From an uncultured Mediterraneibacter sp. (GTDB taxonomy: Bacteria > Bacillota > Clostridia > Lachnospirales > Lachnospiraceae), in contig NZ_CAKRDI010000015.1 of assembly GCF_934309415.1 (NCBI RefSeq), positions 15,241-79,240 of the forward strand: a DNA stretch of 64,000 nucleotides, in the 5' to 3' direction. The translations under genes and the position numbers were made by a program. How positions within the stretch are numbered: position 1 is the stretch's first letter; each line of letters begins with the position of its first letter. The notes beneath the pieces are model-generated. The model ran no database searches and had not been told where the DNA came from. It worked only from the letters and a program-made list of their open reading frames with translations. This document shows, in pieces, positions 8,611-16,995 of this stretch.

Positions 8611-9111
8611 TTAAAGTGACAATTCTGTCTTAATTACACTCCATGTATCATACAATCGATCCAATGACCAGGCTGCATTTGCAGGGCTGGTAGAGGGAAG
8701 TACTGTAATATTCATATTAGTATTGGCCTGCTGATACTTTTTATAAAGGGAACCGGCTTTATTTCCATTCGCATAAATTTGAGTGATTGAAGAATTTGCA
8801 AGTACCTGTTTCAAATCTGTCGGTACTACATTTTTAATACTGCTGTCGCTGGATCCCTGGATATCACAGCTGTAGATCACATCCCATATAGCGATATGAT
8901 TTCTTAAAAGCATTGCTTTCTTTTCTTCAATTGTCTCAGGAACATCTTCTTCACAAATCCGGGCAAGTAATTTCCAAAATCGATTCTGCTTGTGTCCATA
9001 ATAAAAATGATTTTCACGGGACTTTACAGAAGGTAATGTTCCCAAAATCAAGATTTTAGAATCAGTATTGTATACAGGTTCAAATGAATGAACGACGTGT
9101 TCGTATTCCAT
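8611..9111 (-). CDS. DNA-deoxyinosine glycosylase (uracil-DNA glycosylase superfamily)
   Basis: A 166-residue protein. SKILILGTLPSVKSRENHFY carries the family 6 (hypoxanthine-DNA glycosylase) active-site pattern, followed by YGHKQNRFW and, near the C-terminus, LPSTSPANAAW. It would excise hypoxanthine from deaminated adenine in DNA. Length is typical. It is alone on the minus strand and convergent with the gene at 7548. A GAAGGAG ribosome site precedes the ATG. Confidence 0.87.
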   Translation of the reverse strand: MEYEHVVHSFEPVYNTDSKILILGTLPSVKSRENHFYYGHKQNRFWKLLARICEEDVPETIEEKKAMLLRNHIAIWDVIYSCDIQGSSDSSIKNVVPTDLKQVLANSSITQIYANGNKAGSLYKKYQQANTNMNITVLPSTSPANAAWSLDRLYDTWSVIKTELSL

Positions 9112-9195
9112 AAAATTTCTCCTTCAAATATACTGAGTAATCTATTTTAAAACGTGCAGAGTACAGATTACAAAGACATTTTATTTTTTAGGCAT

Positions 9196-10284
9196 TTAAG
9201 ACCAATAGCTATTTATACCATGTACAAGTCCATCAGCCAGTTCTTCCAGTGTACCGTCACTGTGATCAGAAGCAACATTTCCAAGTTCTATATCAACGGA
9301 AGGTACAGTACTGTAAGAAGTCTGGGTAAGGTCAATTGCCATGCTGCCGTCCTGATAGATTTCAGCACCTTCAGAGCGAAGGCCTTCCACGAGTGATGAG
9401 CCGAGAGCATCATGTTCCTGCCAGTGAGAGGCAACCGGTTCCATATTTTTTAAAGCATCAGGAACAGAAATATAAAAACATCCTTTATCGTAATCCAGTC
9501 CGTCACCGTCCCAGTGAAGTGCGATATGGCAGTCAGCAATATTATTGCAGATGACAGTTCTGGCAATATTATCGAGCTGAACATCTTCGCTGTTGCGGAT
9601 CATAAGTACATCGTAACCTTCGGACAGAAGTTTTTCTTTGAGAATCTGAGCCATTTGAAGTGTGACAGTACTTTCTGCAGTTCCATCGTTAAAAGTCATT
9701 CCACCGGAAACAGCAGTTGCTTCTGTAGCTCCCTGAGAAGTACTTCCACCGGTTGTTTTAGGAGAACCGTCCGGGTGACAGAGTGTTTTGACAGAAGAAC
9801 CATCTGAAGTTCCGTGCCCGGCATTTATACCGATCACGATATTTTTACGGTTTATCTCAGCCAGATAGATAACTGCGTGCCCAGAATTTATTTTTGAAAA
9901 ATCAGCATATTCCCAGGAACTGTCAAGCCCAATTTCCTGTCCGTTTTTATAAATAGCAGCGGCGCCGGTCACAGGTGTTTTTTCGGAAGAGACTGATTTG
10001 GAAGCATCTGCATGAGAAGCATTGTTTTCTTTTGTCTCATTTGAAGAGGAAGCATCTGTAGTATCTTTTTCAGTTAGTTCTTTTTCAGATTTTTTGTCGG
10101 AAGAATTATCATCAGCAGTTTTGGAAATTTCCGAATCTTGTCTCTGAGAGGAATCAGAGCTTTTCTCAGTTGTTTTTGAGGAAGAAACAGAGGCTCTTTC
10201 GGTCTGTTTTTTGCTGCCGCAGGCAGTTAAGCTACAGCTGAGTATAAGGCCGCAACAAAATGCGGTAAGAAATCGTTTTTTCAT
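9196..10284 (-). CDS. N-acetylmuramoyl-L-alanine amidase, lipoprotein
   Basis: A 362-residue secreted protein. Residues 1-22 are a lipoprotein signal with lipobox SLTAC. Residues 25-110 form a low-complexity Ser/Lys/Glu/Thr linker. Residues 150-360 match the Amidase_3 fold, with the zinc ligand in IGINAGHG, a glutamate in the NDGTAESTV segment and a second histidine in CHIALHWDG. It would cleave the amide bond between muramic acid and the peptide of peptidoglycan. The linker probably spans the cell wall from a membrane anchor. It stands alone on the minus strand. Confidence 0.87.
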   Translation of the reverse strand: MKKRFLTAFCCGLILSCSLTACGSKKQTERASVSSSKTTEKSSDSSQRQDSEISKTADDNSSDKKSEKELTEKDTTDASSSNETKENNASHADASKSVSSEKTPVTGAAAIYKNGQEIGLDSSWEYADFSKINSGHAVIYLAEINRKNIVIGINAGHGTSDGSSVKTLCHPDGSPKTTGGSTSQGATEATAVSGGMTFNDGTAESTVTLQMAQILKEKLLSEGYDVLMIRNSEDVQLDNIARTVICNNIADCHIALHWDGDGLDYDKGCFYISVPDALKNMEPVASHWQEHDALGSSLVEGLRSEGAEIYQDGSMAIDLTQTSYSTVPSVDIELGNVASDHSDGTLEELADGLVHGINSYWS

Positions 10285-10320
10285 GTATGTTTACTCCTTT
10301 GAAGATATATGATGTACATC

Positions 10321-10406
10321 TAGAGTGTGTCTTAAAAATCATTCCTGCAATCTACATGCCCCACTTTACGGTATATTTTGCAGAAAACATTTTTAAACAG
10401 ATTTTA
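10321..10406. repeat. Family A repeat, internally deleted
   Basis: Left end TAGAGTGTGTCTTAAAAAT and the next 40 bases match the full copy at 7029. The middle is missing and only a degenerate right end (CAGAAAACATTTTTAAACAG) remains. Confidence 0.65.
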
Positions 10407-10452
10407 GTTTATTTTAACATTGGATAAAAAGAAAAGAAAGTGAAATTCCCTC

Positions 10453-10480
10453 TTGACATCTCATTTCAGAGGACTATAAT
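10453..10480 (+). promoter_or_regulatory. Promoter of the T-box leader
   Basis: TTGACA at 10453-10458, a 16-bp spacer and TATAAT at 10475-10480. Confidence 0.85.
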
Positions 10481-10486
10481 AGTCCC

Positions 10487-10795
10487 CGTAAGAAAAATTA
10501 GATATTGTTCACCGAAATTCGTTGATGAGAACAAGGTCATATTCGTCATTATTTTCAGAGAGCCTGTGGTTGGTGTGAACAGGTAATAACCGGATAAGGA
10601 TATCCTCTCTAAGAAGCGAGCTGAAAGCGGCAGATTGAAAACAGCTGCAAGTAAACTTCGCCGGTCTCCACCGTTATATGGATAGCATATGTTGGTATGT
10701 GAAGAGCTGCGGAAGATGATTTTCTGCAGAATTAGGGTGGTAACGCGGATTAGATTCGTCCCTTTTCAGATATAGTTCTGAGAAGGGACTTTTTG
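10487..10795 (+). ncRNA. T-box leader
   Basis: The leader has the Stem I signature (GATGAGAACAAGG, then AGAGAGCC, a GGTTGGTG loop and TGAACAGG) and the T-box sequence AGGGTGGTAACGCGG, followed by a terminator whose arms are GTCCCTTTTC and GAGAAGGGAC with a T run. Uncharged tRNA would bind the AGGGTGG region and favour the antiterminator. The specifier codon lies near 10600 (GGATATCC); ATC for isoleucine is my best reading but is uncertain. It controls the transporter gene directly downstream. Confidence 0.9.
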
Positions 10796-10829
10796 TTTGA
10801 GTGAACAGGAATTACAAGGAGGCATCGTA

Positions 10830-11867
10830 ATGAAAGCATTACAAAAAGCAAGCAAATTTTTATCAGACTACACATCTGTTGTAGTTATCGCAATCGCGGT
10901 TGTAACATTCTTTGTCCCAAGTATGATGGGATGGGTCAACAATCAGTTATTTACAGACCCGGTAGCAAATAAATTCACATGTCAGTCCATCATCATTGGT
11001 GTGATCATGTTCAGTATGGGACTGACTCTGACAACAGAAGATTTTAAGATTCTGGCACAGAGACCATTTGATATCTGTGTAGGTGCAATCGCTCAGTATC
11101 TGATCATGCCGTTCCTTGCTCTTGCACTGACAAAAGTTCTGAACCTTCCAGATGGAATCGCACTTGGTCTGATTCTTGTAGGATGCTGTCCTGGTGGAGT
11201 GTCATCCAACATTATGTCTTACCTCTGTGGAGGAGATGTAGCATTTTCAGTAGGAATGACAACAGTGTCAACTATCCTTTCACCGGTAATGACACCACTT
11301 ATGGTTTCTCTGCTTGCAAGCGGAACACATATTTCCATCAAAGCACTTCCGATGCTGGTATCTATCGTTGAGACAGTAATCTTCCCGGTAGCATTTGGAT
11401 TTGTACTGAACTATCTGCTTGGTAAGAAAGAAGCATTCAAAGAAGCCCAGAAAGTAATGCCAGGAATCGCAGTATTAGGACTTGCGTGTGTGGTTGGAGG
11501 AGTTGTTTCTTCCCAGGGATCTAAATTCTTTGAATCAGGAGTTGTCATTTTCGTAGCAGTTTTACTTCACAATGGTCTTGGTTATCTGTTTGGATATGGA
11601 GCAGGAAAACTTGTTGGAATGAATACAGCAAAGAAGAGAACAATTTCTATCGAAGTTGGTATGCAGAACGCCGGACTGGCAACAAACCTTGCAACAACAA
11701 CAGCGCAGTTTGCATCCACACCGGAATCTGCCATCATTTGTGCAGTATCCTGTACATGGCATTCTATTTCAGGAACATTACTTGCAGGACTGTTTGCAAT
11801 GCATGATAAAAGAAAAGCCGGAAATGCAGTCGTGGGTAAAAAAGTTGTAGAGAAGACAGTTAGTTAG
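10830..11867 (+). CDS. Bile acid:sodium symporter (BASS) family transporter
   Basis: A 345-residue membrane protein with about ten hydrophobic segments. SMGLTLTTEDFKIL and the GCCPGGVSSNIMSYL stretch are the conserved crossing-helix motifs of the BASS/PanS/ASBT family. Characterised relatives move ketopantoate, 2-oxo acids or bile acids with sodium. Control by a tRNA-sensing T-box suggests an amino-acid-linked substrate, such as a branched-chain 2-oxo acid; that is inference. The ATG at 10830 follows CAAGGAGGC; the upstream in-frame TTG at 10797 has no ribosome site. The stop codon TAG is the first three bases of a family A repeat. Confidence 0.88.
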   Translation: MKALQKASKFLSDYTSVVVIAIAVVTFFVPSMMGWVNNQLFTDPVANKFTCQSIIIGVIMFSMGLTLTTEDFKILAQRPFDICVGAIAQYLIMPFLALALTKVLNLPDGIALGLILVGCCPGGVSSNIMSYLCGGDVAFSVGMTTVSTILSPVMTPLMVSLLASGTHISIKALPMLVSIVETVIFPVAFGFVLNYLLGKKEAFKEAQKVMPGIAVLGLACVVGGVVSSQGSKFFESGVVIFVAVLLHNGLGYLFGYGAGKLVGMNTAKKRTISIEVGMQNAGLATNLATTTAQFASTPESAIICAVSCTWHSISGTLLAGLFAMHDKRKAGNAVVGKKVVEKTVS

Positions 11868-11932
11868 AGTGCGTCTTAAAAATTATTCCTGTAATCTGTA
11901 TTGTGATGTACATTTTACAGGAATGATTTCAG
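11865..11932. repeat. Family A repeat, shortened copy
   Basis: Begins TAGAGTGCGTCTTAAAAATTATTCCTG; the other end is ACAGGAATGATTTCAGGAC. The left terminus coincides with the stop codon of the BASS gene. Confidence 0.55.
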
Positions 11933-12020
11933 GACAAGCTATCAAATATAAGCGAAAAATACTTTTCTTTTGGAGAAATACAAATTTTAAATATACTCTT
12001 TGTAGTGAGTAGTAAAAGAG

Positions 12021-12056
12021 ACAGGTTCATGAGTTTATTTGTGAGCCTGTTTTATT
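12021..12056 (+). terminator. Terminator hairpin downstream of the BASS gene
   Basis: ACAGGTTCA and TGAGCCTGT pair, followed by TTTTATTAT. Confidence 0.6.
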
Positions 12057-12183
12057 ATATATTAGGAAAGTACTCTTTCCTAATATATAATAACGCTCCG
12101 CGAGGATGCGCACTGCGGCGTACAAGGAAGATGTCGCAAGCGACCGCCGCAGGCGCTAGAATGTGCCAAGGCACATTCTTTGT
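12056..12183. repeat. Family C repeat, copy 1
   Basis: About 128 bp, sharing long identical stretches with 34497-34612: a TATTAGGAAAG..CTTTCCTAATA hairpin, AACGCTCCGCGAGGATG, GGCGTACAAGGAAGATGTCGC, and an AATGTGCC/GGCACATT hairpin. This copy has an extra GCGACCGCCGCAGGCG block. The short open frame across it is not convincing as a gene. Confidence 0.75.
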
Positions 12184-12207
12184 TTTCTAAGTTAATTGTC
12201 AGTTAAA

Positions 12208-12242
12208 GTAATAATATTTGCAGCTATGCTGTGAACAGTAAC
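12208..12242 (+). repeat. Family B short element, degraded left end
   Basis: TTTGCAGCTATGCTGTGAACAGTAAC is identical to the right module of the 143-bp form; the left end is eroded to GTAATAATA. Confidence 0.6.
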
Positions 12243-12346
12243 AAGCAATGTTAAATTGTATTGGAATAAAACCATTGCGCTGCATCCGACATTTTGCTTA
12301 TAATAGAAGAAAAGGGGAATGAAACAAAAGCAATGAGGTGTGGAAA

Positions 12347-13711
12347 ATGGCGAATGAAAAAGAAAAGGAAGTAAGTCAGAAAGAAGTAGATCTGAAAGAA
12401 AAAAGCGAGGATACAGCAGAGAAAAAAGGAAGATGGAGAAAAAAGCGCAGTGGGGAACTGTGGTTTATGTTCTATTATGAACGGATCAGCCATGATATTA
12501 AAAGTTTTGTGAAATGGACTGCGCTGGCAATCCTGACAGGACTTGTAGTAGGAGGGGCGAGTGGCATTTTCGCAGGATGCATCAGTGCGGCTACAAAGTA
12601 CAGGAACAGTCATCTGAAGATTTTTCTGTTACTGCCGTTTGCCGGAATGTTGATCGTATTTATGTATAAGAAACTGGGCAGTCAGGACGGTGGAACCAAT
12701 CAGGTTTTGTCGACGATCAAATCAAAGGATAATGTCCCGTTTATTTCTGCTCCGCTGATTTTTATCTCAACATTGCTGACACATCTGACCGGAGGTTCGG
12801 CAGGACGGGAGGGTGCATCGATTCAGTTCGGAGGAAGTATCGGAAACTGGCTGGCAAAGCTGGTACATCTGGATGAATTTGATCATCATGTTATGGTCAT
12901 GTGCGGAATGAGTGCAGCGTTTGCCGCAGTTTTTGGGACACCGATGGCAGCGGCAGTATTTGCAATGGAAGTGGTCAGTGTAGGTGTAATGTATTATGCA
13001 GCATTATTTCCATGTGTGATTGCTTCAATTATTGCAGCAGAATTTGCGACCGGTATGGGAGTTGATCCGGAGACATTTCCGGTGGCGAGAATTCCGAAAC
13101 TTACAATAGAAACTGGATTAAAGATGGGATTGATCGCGGTCTGCTGTGCAGTCTTGAGTATTTTATTCTGCCTTATGCTTCGTATGACAGGAAAAATTTA
13201 CGAAAAATATTTGAAGAATCCATATCTTCGTATTTTTGTGGCGGGTGTGATCGTGATCGGCCTGACTACGCTGCTTGGCACAAAAGATTATATGGGTGCA
13301 GGAAATGAGCTGATTGCAAAGGCAATTGAATACGGACAGGCAAGACCGCTGGATTTCTTCTGGAAGATGCTCCTGACGGCGATCACCATGAGAGCAGGAT
13401 ATCGAGGTGGAGAAATCGTACCGGCATTTTGCATTGGAGCAACTTTCGGGTGTGTCGCAGGAAATTTTCTGGGGATTGCGCCAGAAGTTGCGGCGGCAGC
13501 AGGAATGGTTGCCATGTTCTGTGGTGTGACTAACTGTCCGATTACCTCCATGTTGATCTCATTTGAATTATTTGGATTCACGGGAGTAGCATATTACCTG
13601 ATTGCGATTTCAATCAGTTATGCGTTATCGGGGTACTACAGTTTGTATAAAGATCAGACGATTGTGTATTCCAAATATAAAGCAAGATATATTAATCGAA
13701 AGACAAGATAA
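12347..13711 (+). CDS. CLC-family chloride channel or antiporter
   Basis: A 454-residue membrane protein. Residues 1-40 are highly charged and cytoplasmic. The core has ten or more hydrophobic helices. GGSAGREGASIQFGGSIG contains the GREG motif with the gating glutamate of CLC proteins, and GTPMAAAVFAMEV follows. The first anion-binding loop reads GSQDGGTNQV rather than GSGIP, so anion selectivity is uncertain. The ATG at 12347 is favoured over GTG 12338 because GAGGTG lies seven to eight bases before it. No linked gene indicates a role. Confidence 0.86.
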   Translation: MANEKEKEVSQKEVDLKEKSEDTAEKKGRWRKKRSGELWFMFYYERISHDIKSFVKWTALAILTGLVVGGASGIFAGCISAATKYRNSHLKIFLLLPFAGMLIVFMYKKLGSQDGGTNQVLSTIKSKDNVPFISAPLIFISTLLTHLTGGSAGREGASIQFGGSIGNWLAKLVHLDEFDHHVMVMCGMSAAFAAVFGTPMAAAVFAMEVVSVGVMYYAALFPCVIASIIAAEFATGMGVDPETFPVARIPKLTIETGLKMGLIAVCCAVLSILFCLMLRMTGKIYEKYLKNPYLRIFVAGVIVIGLTTLLGTKDYMGAGNELIAKAIEYGQARPLDFFWKMLLTAITMRAGYRGGEIVPAFCIGATFGCVAGNFLGIAPEVAAAAGMVAMFCGVTNCPITSMLISFELFGFTGVAYYLIAISISYALSGYYSLYKDQTIVYSKYKARYINRKTR

Positions 13712-13797
13712 GGAAAGGAGCGTAAAATAATTTTGCTTCATGCTTAAAAGCGATTTGAAGCAGCGAGTTCTGTGTTGCTGTTCAAAGATAATCTGTA

Positions 13798-13830
13798 GTT
13801 ACTGTTCACAATTATGCTGTGAACAGTAAC
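13798..13830. repeat. Family B 33-bp palindrome with exact 8-bp duplication
   Basis: GTTACTGTTCAC, a 9-bp centre and GTGAACAGTAAC. AATCTGTA is repeated exactly on both sides (13790-13797 and 13831-13838). This is the clearest case of the short form as a discrete inserted unit. Confidence 0.85.
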
Positions 13831-13921
13831 AATCTGTAAGCAAGTAACAGAAAAGGAATGCGAGGTATGCCACATAGCATAGAATTATGTGAATGTGTGA
13901 CTTGTAGAAGAATAAGATATT

Positions 13922-15292
13922 ATGGAAAAAGAAGTAAAAAAAGAGCGGAATTTTGCTCAGGGTTCAATTGTAAAAAATATTTTATCAATGGCGGTTCCGG
14001 TTACGGTCGCGCAGGCAGTTCAGTTATTGTATAATCTGGTAGACAGAGTTTATCTGGGACATATCCGGGAAGGAGCAGATCAGGCATTGATTGGAGTGGG
14101 ACTGGTATTCCCGATCGTTTCACTTATCAGTGCATTTACACAACTGTATTCCGGAGGCGGTGCACCGCTGATGTCGATTGCCAGAGGTGCAGGTCAGAAG
14201 GAACGTGCATCAAAACTTGAAAATGTCAGTTTCCTGCTTCTGATTATAACCGGATTGGTATTAATGGCGGTGTTCTATATATTTATGAAACCGATTCTTT
14301 ATGCATTTGGAGCATCAGATGCAACGTATGCGACAGCAGCATCTTATCTGCAGATTTATCTGCTCGGCACATTGTTCGTTATGATCAGCTCCGGCATGAA
14401 TCTGTTTATTAATGCACAGGGATATGGAACTACGGGAATGATTACGGTATGTATTGGTGCTGTGTTGAACATTGTACTTGATCCGTTATTTATCTTTGTA
14501 TTTAATCTGGGAGTGAGAGGTGCTGCAATTGCAACAGTCATCAGTCAGTTTTCAAGCTGTCTTTGGGTATTGTGTTTCCTGACAGGAAAGAAAGTTTCAT
14601 TTCCATTAAAACGAAGCGATATGAAACTGGATGACAGGAAGATGATTTTTTCCATTATTGGACTTGGGGCATCTGGATTCATTATGTATGTGACCAACAG
14701 CTTAAGTCAGATTGCGTGCAATGCTACACTGGCAAAATGGGGCGGAGATCTATACGTTGGAGCAATGACAATTCTGAACTCTGTCAGAGAGATTTTTAAC
14801 CTTGCGGCGAATGGAGTGACAGAAGGTGCGAAACCGGTACTTGGATATAACTTCGGTGCAAAGGAATATAAACGTGTGAAAAAAGGAATTGCAATTACCT
14901 GTACAATGGTATTGAGCTATATGATCGTAGCATGGTCCTTAGTACATTTCTTTCCGGAATTCTTCGTAGGGCTTTTTACATCCGAGAAAGCACTGGCAGC
15001 AGTAGCCGCACCGGCGCTGAAGACATTCTTTGCAGGATTTTTCATGATGGGATTTATGTTCTGTGGACAGTCTACTTTTGTAGGACTTGGATTCCCGAAG
15101 CAGGCAATCTTCTTCAGCCTGCTCAGAAAGGTAGTTCTTGTGGTTCCGCTGACTGTGATTCTTCCATATTTTTTAGGGGTAAACGGTGTCTTTATTGCAG
15201 AACCGATCAGTAATTATGTTGGAGGAATTGCAAGTTTTACAACAATGCTTTGGATTGTAATGCCGATTTTGTCGGGAAAGAAAAGAGCGTAA
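13922..15292 (+). CDS. MATE-family efflux transporter
   Basis: A 456-residue membrane protein with about twelve hydrophobic helices. NGVTEGAKPVLGYNFGAKEY is the conserved repeat-two motif of MATE transporters, and the N-terminal half has the related SGGGAPLMSIARGAGQKE. It would export cationic drugs or metabolites using a sodium or proton gradient. A second, distantly related MATE gene follows 97 bases downstream, with a family A fragment between. The ribosome site is weak. Confidence 0.9.
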   Translation: MEKEVKKERNFAQGSIVKNILSMAVPVTVAQAVQLLYNLVDRVYLGHIREGADQALIGVGLVFPIVSLISAFTQLYSGGGAPLMSIARGAGQKERASKLENVSFLLLIITGLVLMAVFYIFMKPILYAFGASDATYATAASYLQIYLLGTLFVMISSGMNLFINAQGYGTTGMITVCIGAVLNIVLDPLFIFVFNLGVRGAAIATVISQFSSCLWVLCFLTGKKVSFPLKRSDMKLDDRKMIFSIIGLGASGFIMYVTNSLSQIACNATLAKWGGDLYVGAMTILNSVREIFNLAANGVTEGAKPVLGYNFGAKEYKRVKKGIAITCTMVLSYMIVAWSLVHFFPEFFVGLFTSEKALAAVAAPALKTFFAGFFMMGFMFCGQSTFVGLGFPKQAIFFSLLRKVVLVVPLTVILPYFLGVNGVFIAEPISNYVGGIASFTTMLWIVMPILSGKKRA

Positions 15293-15296
15293 ATTG

Positions 15297-15341
15297 GAGT
15301 ATGTCTGAAAATCTTACAGAAAGCATTTTTAAGATGCGCTC
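15297..15341. repeat. Family A repeat, collapsed to its two ends
   Basis: GAGTATGTCTGAAAATC is joined directly to CTTACAGAAAGCATTTTTAAGATGCGCT. The ends match the termini of the full copy; the interior is gone. Confidence 0.55.
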
Positions 15342-15389
15342 CCCAAAAATCAGGTATAAATATAAAAGTTAAATTACAGGGGGATATAC

Positions 15390-16745
15390 ATGAAAACAAA
15401 AGAAATGCCATCTTTTTACAGGCAGCTATTTGCCCTGGTTCTGCCGATTGCAATTCAGAATCTGATCAGTGCCATGGTCAATTCAGTGGATGTGCTGATG
15501 TTGGGATATGTCAGTCAGTCTGCAATTGCTGCAGTGTCACTGGCGAATCAGGTGATGTTTATTTTAAATATTTTTATTACAGGTCTTGGATCTGGAATTG
15601 CAATGCTTGTGTCACAGTACTGGGGGAAGAAAGATACAAAGACGATAGAACATACACTGGGAATCGCATTGAGATTTTCGATGCCAATCTCGTTCCTGTT
15701 TTGTCTGGCAGCGATTCTGATCCCGCGACAGCTTATGTTTATTTTTACAAATGATCTGAATCTGATTGAACTGGGAAGTACATATTTAAGAGTTCTGGGA
15801 CTGAGTTATGTATTCATGGGATTTTCTCAGATGTATCTGTGTATGATGCGAAGTATTGAACGTGCAAGATTTGCGATGGTCACAAGTACCAGTGCAGTGT
15901 TTATCAATATTATATTAAATGCATGCTTTATTTTCGGTCTGTGTGGTATGCCGAAGCTTGGCCTGGCAGGAGTTGCACTTGCGACAACCATTGCCAGAGC
16001 ATTTGAGGTAATTGTATGTGTGATCGATAATCAGAGACCGAGAGATGTTCACTTTCATTTTAAAAATATTTTTCATGCAGAACATCTGTTGTTTCAGGAC
16101 TTCCTCCGTTATTCTCTGCCGGCAGTAGGAAATGAATGTGTGTGGGGTGTTGCATTTCTTCTGTATTCGGTGATCATGGGGCATCTGAATGAAGATATTG
16201 TTGCGGCAAATTCGATCGTTACGGTAGTTCGCGATCTCTTTGCAGTTGTTGGATTTGGTATTGCTTATGGTGGTGCAATCATCCTTGGTAAGACGATCGG
16301 AGAAGGAAAGCCGGAACAGGCGAAAGAAGATGCAGGCAGATTGATCCGTGTCACACTTGTAAGTGGTCTGATCGGAGCAGCACTTCTGCTTCTGGCCCGT
16401 CCATTTGCTCTATCATCTGTGTCTCTGACAGAGACCGCCTCTGCATATTTAAGTCAGATGCTTTTGATCTCCTGTTACTATCTGATCGGACAGTTAATAA
16501 ATACCTGTCTGATCTGCGGAATCTTCCGTGCGGGAGGAGATTCAAAATTCGGTCTGGTCTGTGATATTATCTGTATGTGGTTCGTGATGGTTCCAGTTGG
16601 ATTTATTGCAGCATTTGTGTTGAAACTTCCACCGATGGCAGTGTATTTTATTCTGTGCTGTGATGAGTTTGTGAAGATGCCGTTTGTGATTCGACATTAT
16701 AAGAATGGAACATGGTTACAGGATATTACAAGAGAATTTGAATAA
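15390..16745 (+). CDS. MATE-family efflux transporter (second)
   Basis: A 451-residue protein with twelve predicted helices. GLGSGIAMLVSQYWGKKD and AYGGAIILGKTIGEG are the paired MATE repeat motifs. It diverges clearly from the preceding MATE protein, so this is a pair of different subfamilies rather than a recent duplication. A GGGGGAT ribosome site precedes the ATG. Substrate unknown. Confidence 0.9.
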   Translation: MKTKEMPSFYRQLFALVLPIAIQNLISAMVNSVDVLMLGYVSQSAIAAVSLANQVMFILNIFITGLGSGIAMLVSQYWGKKDTKTIEHTLGIALRFSMPISFLFCLAAILIPRQLMFIFTNDLNLIELGSTYLRVLGLSYVFMGFSQMYLCMMRSIERARFAMVTSTSAVFINIILNACFIFGLCGMPKLGLAGVALATTIARAFEVIVCVIDNQRPRDVHFHFKNIFHAEHLLFQDFLRYSLPAVGNECVWGVAFLLYSVIMGHLNEDIVAANSIVTVVRDLFAVVGFGIAYGGAIILGKTIGEGKPEQAKEDAGRLIRVTLVSGLIGAALLLLARPFALSSVSLTETASAYLSQMLLISCYYLIGQLINTCLICGIFRAGGDSKFGLVCDIICMWFVMVPVGFIAAFVLKLPPMAVYFILCCDEFVKMPFVIRHYKNGTWLQDITREFE

Positions 16746-16770
16746 TTCCATAATAATGTGGAAAATGGAA

Positions 16771-16913
16771 GTTACTGTTCAGACCATAGCTAATCACTTT
16801 GCTGATTAGCTATGAGGATGCACGTTTTGGACTGAATGTATCTCGTCCATCGCCCAAGGCGATTCTAAATGACGAGATACGTTACTGTTTGCAGCTATGC
16901 TGTGAACAGTAAC
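16771..16913 (+). repeat. Family B full element (143 bp) with exact 8-bp duplication
   Basis: Starts GTTACTGTTCAG and ends GTGAACAGTAAC. AAATGGAA flanks it on both sides (16763-16770 and 16914-16921). Three hairpins: CATAGCTAATCA/TGATTAGCTATG; a TATCTCGTC..GACGAGATA stem; and the terminal 33-bp palindrome. The first hairpin is longer and different in sequence from other copies but fully paired. Confidence 0.88.
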
Positions 16914-16995
16914 AAATGGAAAGAGTGAGTTTCAGACAGAACCTGGTAAGATATAGACATAAACAAAAGCGCGATTAAGTTTGGAGAAAATAAAG

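Noticed and set aside
8415..8633. A 72-codon frame after the NifX-FKBP gene.
   Set aside because: It spans a terminator and degenerate family A sequence and has no ribosome site.
12005..12190. A 61-codon plus-strand frame.
   Set aside because: It lies entirely in a terminator and a family C repeat, and the matching copy at 34497 does not keep the frame.
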